Shown: positions 1 to 5,491 of the stretch, piece after piece | Position numbering within the stretch: position 1 is the stretch's first letter | Layout of the letters: each line of letters starts with the position of its first letter | NCBI GenBank assembly: GCA_913060595.1 | Contig: CAJXSA010000254.1 | Location: 1 to 5,929 of the forward strand | Direction of reading: 5' to 3' | Source: an uncultured Ignavibacteria bacterium | GTDB taxonomy: Bacteria > Bacteroidota > Ignavibacteria > SZUA-365 | Length of the DNA stretch: 5,929 bases | The notes under the pieces: model-generated | The model's input: only the letters and a program-made list of their open reading frames with translations | Database searches by the model: none | Told to the model about the DNA's origin: nothing | Program-made: the position numbers and the translations under genes

Positions 1-1207
1 TGCCGCTGCCGCCGGCGATGCGCTTGCGGCGGCTGCCGTTGATGATCGCGGGCTTCTGCCGTTCCTCCGGTGTCATCGACTGAATCATCGCTTCGATCTT
101 GACGAAAGAATTGTCGTCGATTTCCACACCACGCAGAGCCTTGCCCAGCCCGGGAATCATTTCCATGACCGAGGAGAGCGGGCCCATTTTCTTGATCGCC
201 TGCAGCTGCGAATAGAAGTCTTCCAGCGTGAACTGGTTCTTCCGCATTTTCTGCTCGAGCTTCGCCGCTTCGTCCTCATCGAACTGCTCCTGCGCCTTCT
301 CGGCGAGGGTGACGATGTCGCCCATGCCCAGGATGCGCGAGGCCATGCGATCGGGATGAAAGGCTTCGAGCGCTTCGAGCTTTTCGCCGACGGAGGCGAA
401 TTTGATCGGCTTGTCCACCACACGGCGGATGGACAGCGCCGCGCCGCCGCGCGTGTCACCGTCGAGCTTGGTGAGCACCACGCCGTGATAGTCGAGGCGA
501 TCGTGAAACGCCTTGGCCGTGTTCACCGCGTCCTGTCCCGTCATCGAATCCACGACGAAGAGGATTTCGGTGGGATTGACGCGCTGCTTGATATCGGCCA
601 CCTCCTGCATCATCTGCTCATCGATGCTCAGGCGTCCCGCCGTATCGATGATGATGACGTTGCAGAGATTCTTGCGCGCGTACTCGAGCGACTCCTCCGC
701 AATCGTGACCGGGTTTTTCTCATCGCCGGAATACACGGGGATGTCGATCTGTCCGGCGAGCTGCTTGAGCTGTCCGATGGCGGCCGGTCGATACACGTCG
801 CCTGCGACCAGCAGGGGCTGGCGGCCGGCGCCTTTCAGATGCTTTGCCAGTTTCGCGCTGAACGTCGTCTTTCCCGAGCCCTGCAGGCCCGCGACCATGA
901 TGATGGTCGGTCCCGTGCGCGCGAAATTGAGGTCGACGCGTTCGGCGCCCATGAGTCCGACGAGTTCGTCGTGCAGGATCTTGACGATCTGCTGTCCGGG
1001 AGTCAGGCTCTTGAGAACGTCGGCCCCGAGCGCCTTCTCCCTGACACCTTCGATAAAATCCTTGGTGACCTGGAAGTTGACGTCCGCTTCCAGCAGGGCG
1101 CGACGGACCTCCCGCAGCGTATCGGAGACGTTGTCTTCGGATATGCGGTGCTGGCCCTTGACGCGGCGGAGGGCATCTTCGAGTCTGTCAGACAGTGCTT
1201 CAAACAT
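1..1207 (-). CDS. ffh: Signal recognition particle protein Ffh (SRP54 GTPase), 3' end cut by window edge
   Basis: Ffh binds signal sequences of nascent membrane and secreted proteins with 4.5S RNA and delivers ribosomes to the receptor FtsY in a GTP-dependent cycle. The visible 402 codons start at ATG 1207 with the typical N domain opening MFEALSDRLEDALRRVKG. The G domain follows: P-loop GLQGSGKTT at residues 107-115, DTAGR at 188-192, TKLDGD at 246-251. The methionine-rich M domain begins near residue 300, and the RNA-binding signature RIAGGSG lies at the window edge (about residues 396-402). The family is usually about 440-450 residues, so roughly 40-50 C-terminal residues are missing because of the window, not a mutation. 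The Shine-Dalgarno is weak (only AAGAA-like upstream of the start). It is the last gene here, 173 bp after mtaB, and probably has its own promoter. Identification is secure from motifs and length. Confidence 0.98.
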   Translation of the reverse strand, partial: MFEALSDRLEDALRRVKGQHRISEDNVSDTLREVRRALLEADVNFQVTKDFIEGVREKALGADVLKSLTPGQQIVKILHDELVGLMGAERVDLNFARTGPTIIMVAGLQGSGKTTFSAKLAKHLKGAGRQPLLVAGDVYRPAAIGQLKQLAGQIDIPVYSGDEKNPVTIAEESLEYARKNLCNVIIIDTAGRLSIDEQMMQEVADIKQRVNPTEILFVVDSMTGQDAVNTAKAFHDRLDYHGVVLTKLDGDTRGGAALSIRRVVDKPIKFASVGEKLEALEAFHPDRMASRILGMGDIVTLAEKAQEQFDEDEAAKLEQKMRKNQFTLEDFYSQLQAIKKMGPLSSVMEMIPGLGKALRGVEIDDNSFVKIEAMIQSMTPEERQKPAIINGSRRKRIAGGSG

Positions 1208-1248
1208 AGTGTTCTTGTGTACTGATTGTCTACAATCGTACTAGCTAA

Positions 1249-1280
1249 GAAAAATAAGGAAGTTAGGGGAATTTTCCCAA
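1249..1280 (-). promoter_or_regulatory. Candidate Bacteroidetes-type promoter for ffh
   Basis: Reading the minus strand, TTG (1280-1278) is followed after 21 bp by TATTTTTC (1256-1249). This is close to the Bacteroidetes -7 consensus TAnnTTTG, with only the last base differing, and the spacing is near the usual 19-21 bp. It would give a leader of roughly 30-35 nt before the ATG at 1207. The region is AT-rich compared with its surroundings. The assignment rests on pattern matching only. Confidence 0.4.
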
Positions 1281-1380
1281 CATCAATGAGGCCGAACGGC
1301 AGGAAAATCGCGGCTCCCCGGCGGGAATGAGGACCGGAGAAAAAGCACTGTTCGATGCAGGGGTGCTGCCGGGATTTTCG

Positions 1381-2742
1381 TCAGGACGAAGCGGACGGCA
1401 ACGTGGCGAGCACCGGCAGAGGAATGTACGGCGCATCGGCCGCAGGTCTGGCCATCAGCGTCCCGTGCACCACCCCCTTTTCAATGCGGTCAAGGCGGAC
1501 GGGAAGAATGCTGTTGTCGATGCCGGGCTGATGCGGGATTTCAACACGCACGTAATTGTCGGTGAAGCCGCCAATCATACCGTGGTCGTCAGGTTTCTCG
1601 AAGAGCACGTTGAGCGTTCTGCCCAGCTGGGACTGATAGAACGCGCGTCGCTTCTTCTGCGAAAGTGAGCGCAGCATGCGGTTGCGTTTCGTGCGCTGCT
1701 CGGGCGGGACCTGCTCTTCGATGTCGAGGGCGTCGGTGCCCGGACGTTCGGAGTAGGTAAACACATGCAGGTATTCGAAAGGGATGTCGGTCAGGAAACG
1801 ATACGCTTCCTCGAAACGCGCGTCGCTCTCTCCCGGCGCGCCGACGATGACGTCGATGCCGATGCCGCAGTCGGGCACGGCCGCGAGAAGCGCATCGATG
1901 CGTTCACGAAAACGGCCTGTGTTATAGCGGCGGCGCATCAGGCGCAGCACGGCATCGCTGCCGGACTGCAGGGGTATGTGAAAATGGTTGCACATGCGTT
2001 CCGACTCCGCGGTGAGACGGATGATGTCGTCGGTCAGCAGGTTCGGCTCGATGCTGCTGATGCGCACGCGGAAGTCTCCCTCGAGTTCGAGCAGCGCCAG
2101 CAGCAGGTCGTAGAGCGAATGCTCGGTTCCGGATCCGTAATCCCCCACGTTCACACCGCTGAGCACGATTTCCCGGAAACCCTGGTCGAGAATGTCGCGG
2201 GCATGTTCGACGGTGCGCGCGATGCTCTCGCTCCTGCTTCCGCCGCGCGCCATCGGTATGGTGCAGTAGGAACAGCTGTAGTCGCAGCCGTCCTGCACCT
2301 TGAGAAATGCGCGGGTGCGCTCGTCCGCGTCCGCCGCAGCAGCCGGACCGAACTCGGTGATGTCGTCGATGTCGTCGACAGCGATGCGCGGACCGGTTTT
2401 CTTGAGTGAGGGATCGAGGTATTCCATGAGATGGAATTTTTCCCTGGCACCGAGGACGAGATCCACGCCATCGATGGAGGCGATTTCCTCGGGCCGCAGC
2501 TGCGCGTAGCAGCCGACGACGATCACGTACGCACCCGGCGAACGGCGCAGGGACTGCCGCACGAGCTTGCGGGCCTCGGCATCGGCCTTCGAGGTCACGG
2601 AGCAGGTGTTGATCAGCACGATGTCGCTGCGGTCACGGAACTCCACCACCTCATAGCCCGCGCCGGTGAACTGCGCACGCAGCGTCGCCGTCTCGGTATA
2701 ATTGAGCTTGCAGCCCAGGGTATGCATTGCAACGCGCTTCAT
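1381..2742 (-). CDS. mtaB: tRNA t6A37 methylthiotransferase MtaB (radical SAM)
   Basis: This 453-residue protein is predicted to convert t6A to ms2t6A at position 37 of ANN-decoding tRNAs, using two [4Fe-4S] clusters and S-adenosylmethionine. The N-terminal MTTase domain carries the three cluster cysteines C11 (in LGCKLNYTE), C47 (NTCSVT) and C78 (VGCYAQ). The radical-SAM motif CxxxCxxC is C153-C157-C160 (DGCDYSCSYC), and a C-terminal TRAM-like region spans about 370-430. The GCKLNYTE and NTCSVT forms favour MtaB over MiaB (which usually has GCQMN) and over RimO. Length fits the family. The start at 2742 has no Shine-Dalgarno; the leader is a T-rich run (TTTTTTATGGGCTT), and an ATG 8 bp upstream is closed at once by an in-frame stop. 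A weak -7-like TATTTTCC lies at 2764-2757, which would give a very short leader. The gene stands alone between 146-bp and 173-bp spacers. Confidence 0.93.
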   Translation of the reverse strand: MKRVAMHTLGCKLNYTETATLRAQFTGAGYEVVEFRDRSDIVLINTCSVTSKADAEARKLVRQSLRRSPGAYVIVVGCYAQLRPEEIASIDGVDLVLGAREKFHLMEYLDPSLKKTGPRIAVDDIDDITEFGPAAAADADERTRAFLKVQDGCDYSCSYCTIPMARGGSRSESIARTVEHARDILDQGFREIVLSGVNVGDYGSGTEHSLYDLLLALLELEGDFRVRISSIEPNLLTDDIIRLTAESERMCNHFHIPLQSGSDAVLRLMRRRYNTGRFRERIDALLAAVPDCGIGIDVIVGAPGESDARFEEAYRFLTDIPFEYLHVFTYSERPGTDALDIEEQVPPEQRTKRNRMLRSLSQKKRRAFYQSQLGRTLNVLFEKPDDHGMIGGFTDNYVRVEIPHQPGIDNSILPVRLDRIEKGVVHGTLMARPAADAPYIPLPVLATLPSASS

Positions 2743-2888
2743 AAGCCCATAAAAAAGGAAAATATCGTGGAAATTGAAAGGCAGCAGAGGCGCCCCATCC
2801 TGTCCGCAGCGGACGCGCGAATCCCGTCCACCGTTCCCCGCTTCCTATGCACCGATTGCCGGAAATCTATTCACGATTCGCGCCACCG

Positions 2889-3644
2889 CTATTCCTGGCT
2901 GAACACGAAAGTGACATTGACCCGCGCGCGAATGGCGATTTTCCCCAGGGCGATGCTCTCCTGTATCCCGGCTTCCCCACCCGCGATATTCTGCATCACG
3001 TTCTGCGACATGCCGGAGGCGCGTCCGTGTCCCCAGCTGTTCCAGTACGTGACCGGGGATCCGCTGTAGGCTTCGTCGATGCGCAGCGGATTGCCCAGCC
3101 TCGCACCGAGCACGGCGCTCATCTTCCCGGCCTTCTCCCTGGCGGCGAGCAGTGCCAGTTCCCTGGCCTTCTCGCGGTGCTGCTTGTATTCGGAGGTCTG
3201 GAAGTCTATCCCGTGAATGTAATTGACCCCGGCCTCGAGCACCCGCGCGACGACAGCTTCGACGCGTTCCGCCTTGCGCAGCGTGACCGCGATGGTATTG
3301 CGCACGAAATACCCGATGAAATTTTCCTTGCGGTAGCCATCCCTGTAGCGCGGCTCTATGGACAGGTGGTCGGTCTGTATGTCGTTCTCATCAACTCCCT
3401 CGCGGCGCATGGCGTCGATAGCGTCGCGCAGGATATCGTTGTTGCTCTCACGGGCGTTCTCAATGTCGCGATCCCAGGTCTCGATGCCCATGGTGACAAT
3501 AATGCGGTCGGGAACAACGTTGACGACTGCTTCCCCGGACACGGTGATCTGTTTGTAATCATCCGAGCCCATGGGAAACTGCGCGACGGCGTGCGACGCG
3601 CACGAGAGGATGACGGCGGCGGTGAATACGACGAGCTGCTTCAT
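2889..3644 (-). CDS. Exported SIMPL-domain (DUF541) protein
   Basis: The 251-residue product belongs to the SIMPL/DUF541 family (periplasmic or cell-surface proteins such as E. coli YggE and BP26), whose biochemical role is poorly defined and has been linked to oxidative or envelope stress. Residues 1-21 look like a Sec signal peptide (MKQLVVFTAAVILSC, then AVA before Q22). A lipoprotein reading at C15 (ILSC) is possible but a poorer fit. Family features are ITVSGEAVVNVVPDRIIVTMG at about 33-53, IEPRY at 96-100, a long helix ARELALLAAREKAGKMSAVLG at 160-180, and a C-terminal strand IRARVNVTFVF at 238-248. The start at 3644 is preferred because AAGGAGG sits 4 nt upstream and the signal peptide begins there. 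The frame stays open back to about 3920, but that extension would overlap the previous gene. It is separated from the DUF2239 gene by a hairpin, so it is probably its own unit. No enzymatic function is assigned. Confidence 0.9.
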   Translation of the reverse strand: MKQLVVFTAAVILSCASHAVAQFPMGSDDYKQITVSGEAVVNVVPDRIIVTMGIETWDRDIENARESNNDILRDAIDAMRREGVDENDIQTDHLSIEPRYRDGYRKENFIGYFVRNTIAVTLRKAERVEAVVARVLEAGVNYIHGIDFQTSEYKQHREKARELALLAAREKAGKMSAVLGARLGNPLRIDEAYSGSPVTYWNSWGHGRASGMSQNVMQNIAGGEAGIQESIALGKIAIRARVNVTFVFSQE

Positions 3645-3648
3645 GATA

Positions 3649-3655
3649 CCTCCTT
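3649..3655 (-). promoter_or_regulatory. Ribosome binding site of the SIMPL gene
   Basis: The minus strand reads AAGGAGG, then TATC, then ATG at 3644. This near-perfect Shine-Dalgarno decides the start against longer upstream readings. A -7-like box TACATTTC lies just upstream at 3674-3667 and would give a leader of about 16 nt, but no clear TTG is seen at the -33 distance. Confidence 0.8.
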
Positions 3656-3720
3656 GCGGTGTTTCCGAAATGTACGGCGCATCAGCCGGGGAATCCACCC
3701 GCGAGCGCAGTCCGGGGAGT

Positions 3721-3749
3721 GAAACGGCCGGGAGAAACCCGGCCGCTTC
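3721..3749 (-). terminator. Hairpin terminator after the DUF2239 gene
   Basis: CGGCCGGG (3725-3732) and CCCGGCCG (3738-3745) form a perfect 8-bp GC stem with a 5-nt loop. Three more pairs lie outside one mismatch (GAA/TTC at 3721-3723 and 3747-3749). On the minus strand the stem is followed only by TTTC, a short U-tract, so efficiency is uncertain. The symmetrical A/T flanks could let it work on both strands. It begins 14 bp past the stop codon. Confidence 0.6.
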
Positions 3750-3762
3750 ATGTGCGTATCGA

Positions 3763-4380
3763 TTACTCCTCTTCCGCGAATGCGCTTCGCGCGAAGCGAA
3801 GGACATGCTCGCGCACATCCTCCGGCCACTCCGCGACCAGCGATGCGAAACGCGCGGCATCCGGCGCGTACAGCGCGCGAAGTGCTTCCTCGTATCCGGG
3901 GAAATCCCCGCCCACAGCATTCATGAAGCGGTAGGTGATTTCCTGCGCGCTGCGTATGCGGTCTTTCCCGCTGTTCGCCTTGCGGGCCGCCTCGACGAGC
4001 TTCCGCAGTGTGACCGATGCCCCGCCCGGCTGCGTGGACAGCCATTCCCAGTGCCGCGGCAGCAGGGTGACTTCCCTGGATACCACGCCAAGCTTCGGGC
4101 GTCCGGGACCCCGTCTCTCCTTCTCCCCTTTTTCTGCACCATCCCTCGCTGCTGCTGCGGACGCGAGCATCCCGTCGATCCGTGCAAGCACATCGCTGGC
4201 ATCGCCACGAAAATCCACTTCCACGATGTGCGCAGTGTCCTCATCGAACAGCAGTATCGATGCGTCGGGGCTGCTGTCGATATGGGCCTTCACCGCGACG
4301 GCGACTTCGCGCATTTTCCCCCGCGCGATACAGCGGCTTCCTTCAAATGCCATGCAGCGTTCTGCAATCTGTGTGTACAT
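3763..4380 (-). CDS. DUF2239-family protein
   Basis: This 205-residue cytoplasmic protein of unknown function is recognised as DUF2239 from RRGPGRPKLGVVSREVTLLPRHWEWLSTQ and the following PGGASVTLRKLVEAARK. The N-terminal part (1-75) has an alternating strand/helix pattern (SILLFDEDTAHIVEVDFRG at 41-59). A charged linker (79-93) leads to GRPKLG (93-98), which resembles an AT-hook core, then a mostly helical conserved region to residue 200. No signal peptide, membrane segment or catalytic motif is visible. Of two adjacent ATGs (4383 and 4380) the second is chosen because AGGAG lies 6 nt upstream of it but only 3 nt from the first. A TTG further upstream (4413) falls inside the promoter box and is rejected. 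A large palindrome overlies its promoter. The conserved region could bind nucleic acid, perhaps its own operator; this is inference. Family assignment is from memory of conserved blocks. Confidence 0.87.
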   Translation of the reverse strand: MYTQIAERCMAFEGSRCIARGKMREVAVAVKAHIDSSPDASILLFDEDTAHIVEVDFRGDASDVLARIDGMLASAAAARDGAEKGEKERRGPGRPKLGVVSREVTLLPRHWEWLSTQPGGASVTLRKLVEAARKANSGKDRIRSAQEITYRFMNAVGGDFPGYEEALRALYAPDAARFASLVAEWPEDVREHVLRFARSAFAEEE

Positions 4381-4386
4381 CATATT

Positions 4387-4391
4387 CTCCT
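4387..4391 (-). promoter_or_regulatory. Ribosome binding site of the DUF2239 gene
   Basis: The minus strand reads AGGAG, AAT, ATG, ATG. Spacing to the first ATG (4383) is 3 nt and to the second (4380) 6 nt, so the second is the likelier start. The site places translation well downstream of the promoter at 4411-4441. Confidence 0.75.
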
Positions 4392-4410
4392 GTATAACAA
4401 ATGTTGCATA

Positions 4411-4441
4411 CAAATATACCCGGGTAATATTACAATTGCAA
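4411..4441 (-). promoter_or_regulatory. Bacteroidetes-type promoter of the DUF2239 gene
   Basis: The minus strand reads TTG (4441-4439), exactly 20 bp, then TATATTTG (4418-4411). This is a full match to the -7 consensus TAnnTTTG with the usual -33 TTG spacing of the Bacteroidetes primary sigma factor. Transcription would begin near 4405, leaving a leader of about 25 nt. Most of the promoter lies inside the palindrome 4416-4455. Confidence 0.7.
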
Positions 4442-4455
4442 TATTACCCGGGTAT
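4416..4455. repeat. 40-bp near-perfect palindrome, candidate operator
   Basis: The left arm ATACCCGGGTAATATT (4416-4431) is the exact reverse complement of the right arm (4440-4455). Between them lies CAATTG (4433-4438), itself a palindrome, flanked by a single A/C mismatched pair (4432 and 4439). So 19 of 20 base pairs are symmetric about 4435/4436. The arms include a CCCGGG core (4419-4424 and 4447-4452). The element is AT-rich outside these cores, in a GC-rich neighbourhood, and overlaps the -33 box, the spacer and part of the -7 box of the DUF2239 promoter, as expected of a repressor site. It could also act as a hairpin at the end of the upstream membrane-protein transcript, since it starts about 40 bp past that stop codon. 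Confidence 0.85.
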
Positions 4456-4476
4456 TATTTTGCTGCACGCATCTGA

Positions 4477-4488
4477 GGGCCGCGGCCC
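4477..4488. repeat. 12-bp GC palindrome downstream of the membrane-protein gene
   Basis: GGGCCGCGGCCC is a perfect palindrome lying 8 bp past the stop codon at 4497-4499 and about 20 bp before the large palindrome. It has no T-tract on either side, so it is not a standard intrinsic terminator. It may stabilise the transcript 3' end together with the larger palindrome, or be chance in GC-rich DNA. Confidence 0.4.
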
Positions 4489-4496
4489 ACGTGCCG

Positions 4497-4895
4497 TCAG
4501 GGTGCGCCGAGGGCGAGGAGGAGACAGCTGATGGTGAGCACGACAGCGACCGGCGTCATGACACGTTTTTCCGCAGGACTTCTTGAATTCAGGTTGCCGA
4601 GGGTGCTCAGGGCAAAAATCGCGGTGAGAATCCAGCAGGTGATCTCCGCGACGCGGGCATCGAGCAGAGTGTCATGCAGTCCGGCCCGTTCGAGAACAGC
4701 GAGGATGCCGAAAACGAAAACACCGACTGAGAGCATGCTGGCGAGACGGAAAGCGCGCGGCGGCCGCTCATGGAAGCCGCCCCAGGCGAAGCGGCCGAGC
4801 GGCAGCCCGAGGGCGAGCAGCAGCTGAAACACGGCGAGCGCCGCGAACAGCACCGTCACGGTCCATCCGATGATTGCGAACATCGTCGATGACAT
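4497..4895 (-). CDS. Small four-helix integral membrane protein, conserved hypothetical
   Basis: The 132-residue product has four predicted membrane segments, at about 6-30, 50-68, 81-100 and 112-130, with little outside the bilayer. Recognisable positions are the loop PLGRFAWGGFHERPP (32-46) after helix 1 and NLNSRSPAEKRVMTP (101-115) between helices 3 and 4. I recall similar AWGG-containing four-helix proteins of about 130-140 residues, annotated only as hypothetical, in several bacterial phyla, and no function can be given. Its ATG overlaps the thioesterase stop as TGATG, which implies translational coupling and co-expression. A GAGG lies about 7 nt upstream of the start, inside the thioesterase gene. 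A role linked to membrane lipids is suggested only by the neighbour and is speculative. Confidence 0.82.
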   Translation of the reverse strand: MSSTMFAIIGWTVTVLFAALAVFQLLLALGLPLGRFAWGGFHERPPRAFRLASMLSVGVFVFGILAVLERAGLHDTLLDARVAEITCWILTAIFALSTLGNLNSRSPAEKRVMTPVAVVLTISCLLLALGAP

Positions 4896-5350
4896 CAGTG
4901 CCCCTCGTCCTGCGGGGCATGCCCCCTGCCGGCCTCCCCATCGGTCTCCGCCCGGTAGGCGTCAGCGATCTCGGCGGGCATGGGAGCGGGACGCTTGCTT
5001 CCGAGGTCGATGGAATACCCTTTTTGCCGCGCACGGCAGTGCACGGTGTCCCCCTGCCGGATTTCGAACTCCATGGTCCACTTCGTCCTTCCGACTTCCG
5101 TGATCCAGGCCTCTCCGGTGGCGCGGTCCTGCATGGTCAGCGGACGGAGGTAATCTATCACGGTCTGCGCCATCACGGGGGAGATTCCCTTCTCGAGCAG
5201 CGTGGCGATCGGGTAGTATTTCTCGAGGAACAGTGTGCGAAGGTCCTCGAGCCAGCGCACGTAAGTGATATTGCTGACAAAGCCCATGCCGTCGACGTCG
5301 TAGAGTTTGATGAGAAAGTCACTGCAGATGTGCAGCGGTCTTTTGTCCAT
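4895..5350 (-). CDS. Acyl-CoA thioesterase, YbgC/FadM-like hot-dog fold
   Basis: This 151-residue protein fits the 4-hydroxybenzoyl-CoA thioesterase (4HBT/YbgC/FadM) superfamily, which hydrolyses acyl-CoA or acyl-ACP thioesters in the cytoplasm. The signature YDVDGMGFVSNITYVRWLED (17-36) corresponds to the usual DxDxxGxVxNxxY block before the central hot-dog helix. D20 aligns with the catalytic aspartate of Pseudomonas 4HBT (D17). The beta strands follow (IDYLRPLTMQDRATGEAWI at 65-83, WTMEFEIRQGDTVHCRARQKGYSID at 91-115). Residues 120-151 form a polar, proline- and acid-rich tail (PAPMPAEIADAYRAE) that ends in a GC-rich, probably disordered stretch. The start is fixed by GAGGAG 5 nt upstream. 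Length is normal for the family. It is first in a two-gene operon with the membrane protein and follows the rpsA terminator. The substrate cannot be told from the sequence. Confidence 0.9.
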   Translation of the reverse strand: MDKRPLHICSDFLIKLYDVDGMGFVSNITYVRWLEDLRTLFLEKYYPIATLLEKGISPVMAQTVIDYLRPLTMQDRATGEAWITEVGRTKWTMEFEIRQGDTVHCRARQKGYSIDLGSKRPAPMPAEIADAYRAETDGEAGRGHAPQDEGH

Positions 5351-5355
5351 AGCGT

Positions 5356-5361
5356 CTCCTC
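5356..5361 (-). promoter_or_regulatory. Ribosome binding site of the thioesterase gene
   Basis: The minus strand reads GAGGAG, ACGCT, ATG: a strong Shine-Dalgarno at 5 nt spacing, which fixes the start at 5350. Confidence 0.8.
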
Positions 5362-5373
5362 GCGGGTTTCCGG

Positions 5374-5381
5374 GAAATATA
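5374..5381 (-). promoter_or_regulatory. Candidate -7 box for the thioesterase operon
   Basis: TATATTTC on the minus strand matches seven of eight positions of the Bacteroidetes TAnnTTTG element and would start transcription near 5368, giving a leader of about 18 nt. A convincing -33 TTG is not seen (the nearest is TTA, 22 bp upstream), so support is partial. Its place between the rpsA terminator and the ribosome binding site is what a promoter would need. Confidence 0.4.
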
Positions 5382-5434
5382 CGAAAAGCGAGTCACTCCC
5401 GGTTAACGGTGTCCCGTACCGGCAGATCGGGCAC

Positions 5435-5468
5435 AAAAAAACCGTCCACCCGCGCAGCGGATGGACGG
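5435..5468 (-). terminator. Intrinsic terminator of rpsA
   Basis: On the minus strand a stem of CCGTCCATCCG (5468-5458) pairs with CGGGTGGACGG (5452-5442), with one mismatch. The loop is CTGCG, which can close further to 3 nt through one C-G pair. The stem runs straight into seven T residues (5441-5435). It starts 23 bp past the S1 stop codon. This is a textbook Rho-independent terminator and separates rpsA from the thioesterase operon. Confidence 0.93.
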
Positions 5469-5491
5469 CATGTGCAAACCGGGAATGCGGT

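Noticed and set aside
356..1244. Long plus-strand open frames opposite ffh
   Set aside because: They lie wholly antisense to the Ffh coding sequence, their translations are rich in R, H and D with no recognisable domain, and they reflect the GC-rich codon bias of the real gene.
2802..2814. Small hairpin GTCCGCAGCGGAC between the SIMPL gene and mtaB
   Set aside because: The stem is only 5 bp with a 3-nt loop and no T-tract follows on the minus strand, so I do not call it a terminator.
1765..3069. Plus-strand open frames opposite mtaB and into the following spacer
   Set aside because: They are antisense to conserved radical-SAM and MTTase motifs, have no ribosome binding site and show no family resemblance.
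3645..3920. Longer N-terminus for the SIMPL protein, starting near 3920
   Set aside because: It would overlap much of the DUF2239 gene, cross the hairpin at 3721-3749 and bury a perfect signal peptide and Shine-Dalgarno located at 3644-3655.
4381..4413. TTG start at 4413 or ATG at 4383 for the DUF2239 gene
   Set aside because: The TTG lies inside the -7 box with no ribosome binding site. The ATG at 4383 is only 3 nt from AGGAG, while the ATG at 4380 has a normal 6-nt spacing; the ATG at 4383 remains possible.
2847..4531. Plus-strand open frames opposite the SIMPL and DUF2239 genes
   Set aside because: They are shadows of the minus-strand genes with low-complexity, cysteine- and arginine-rich translations; one runs through the palindrome and promoter region.
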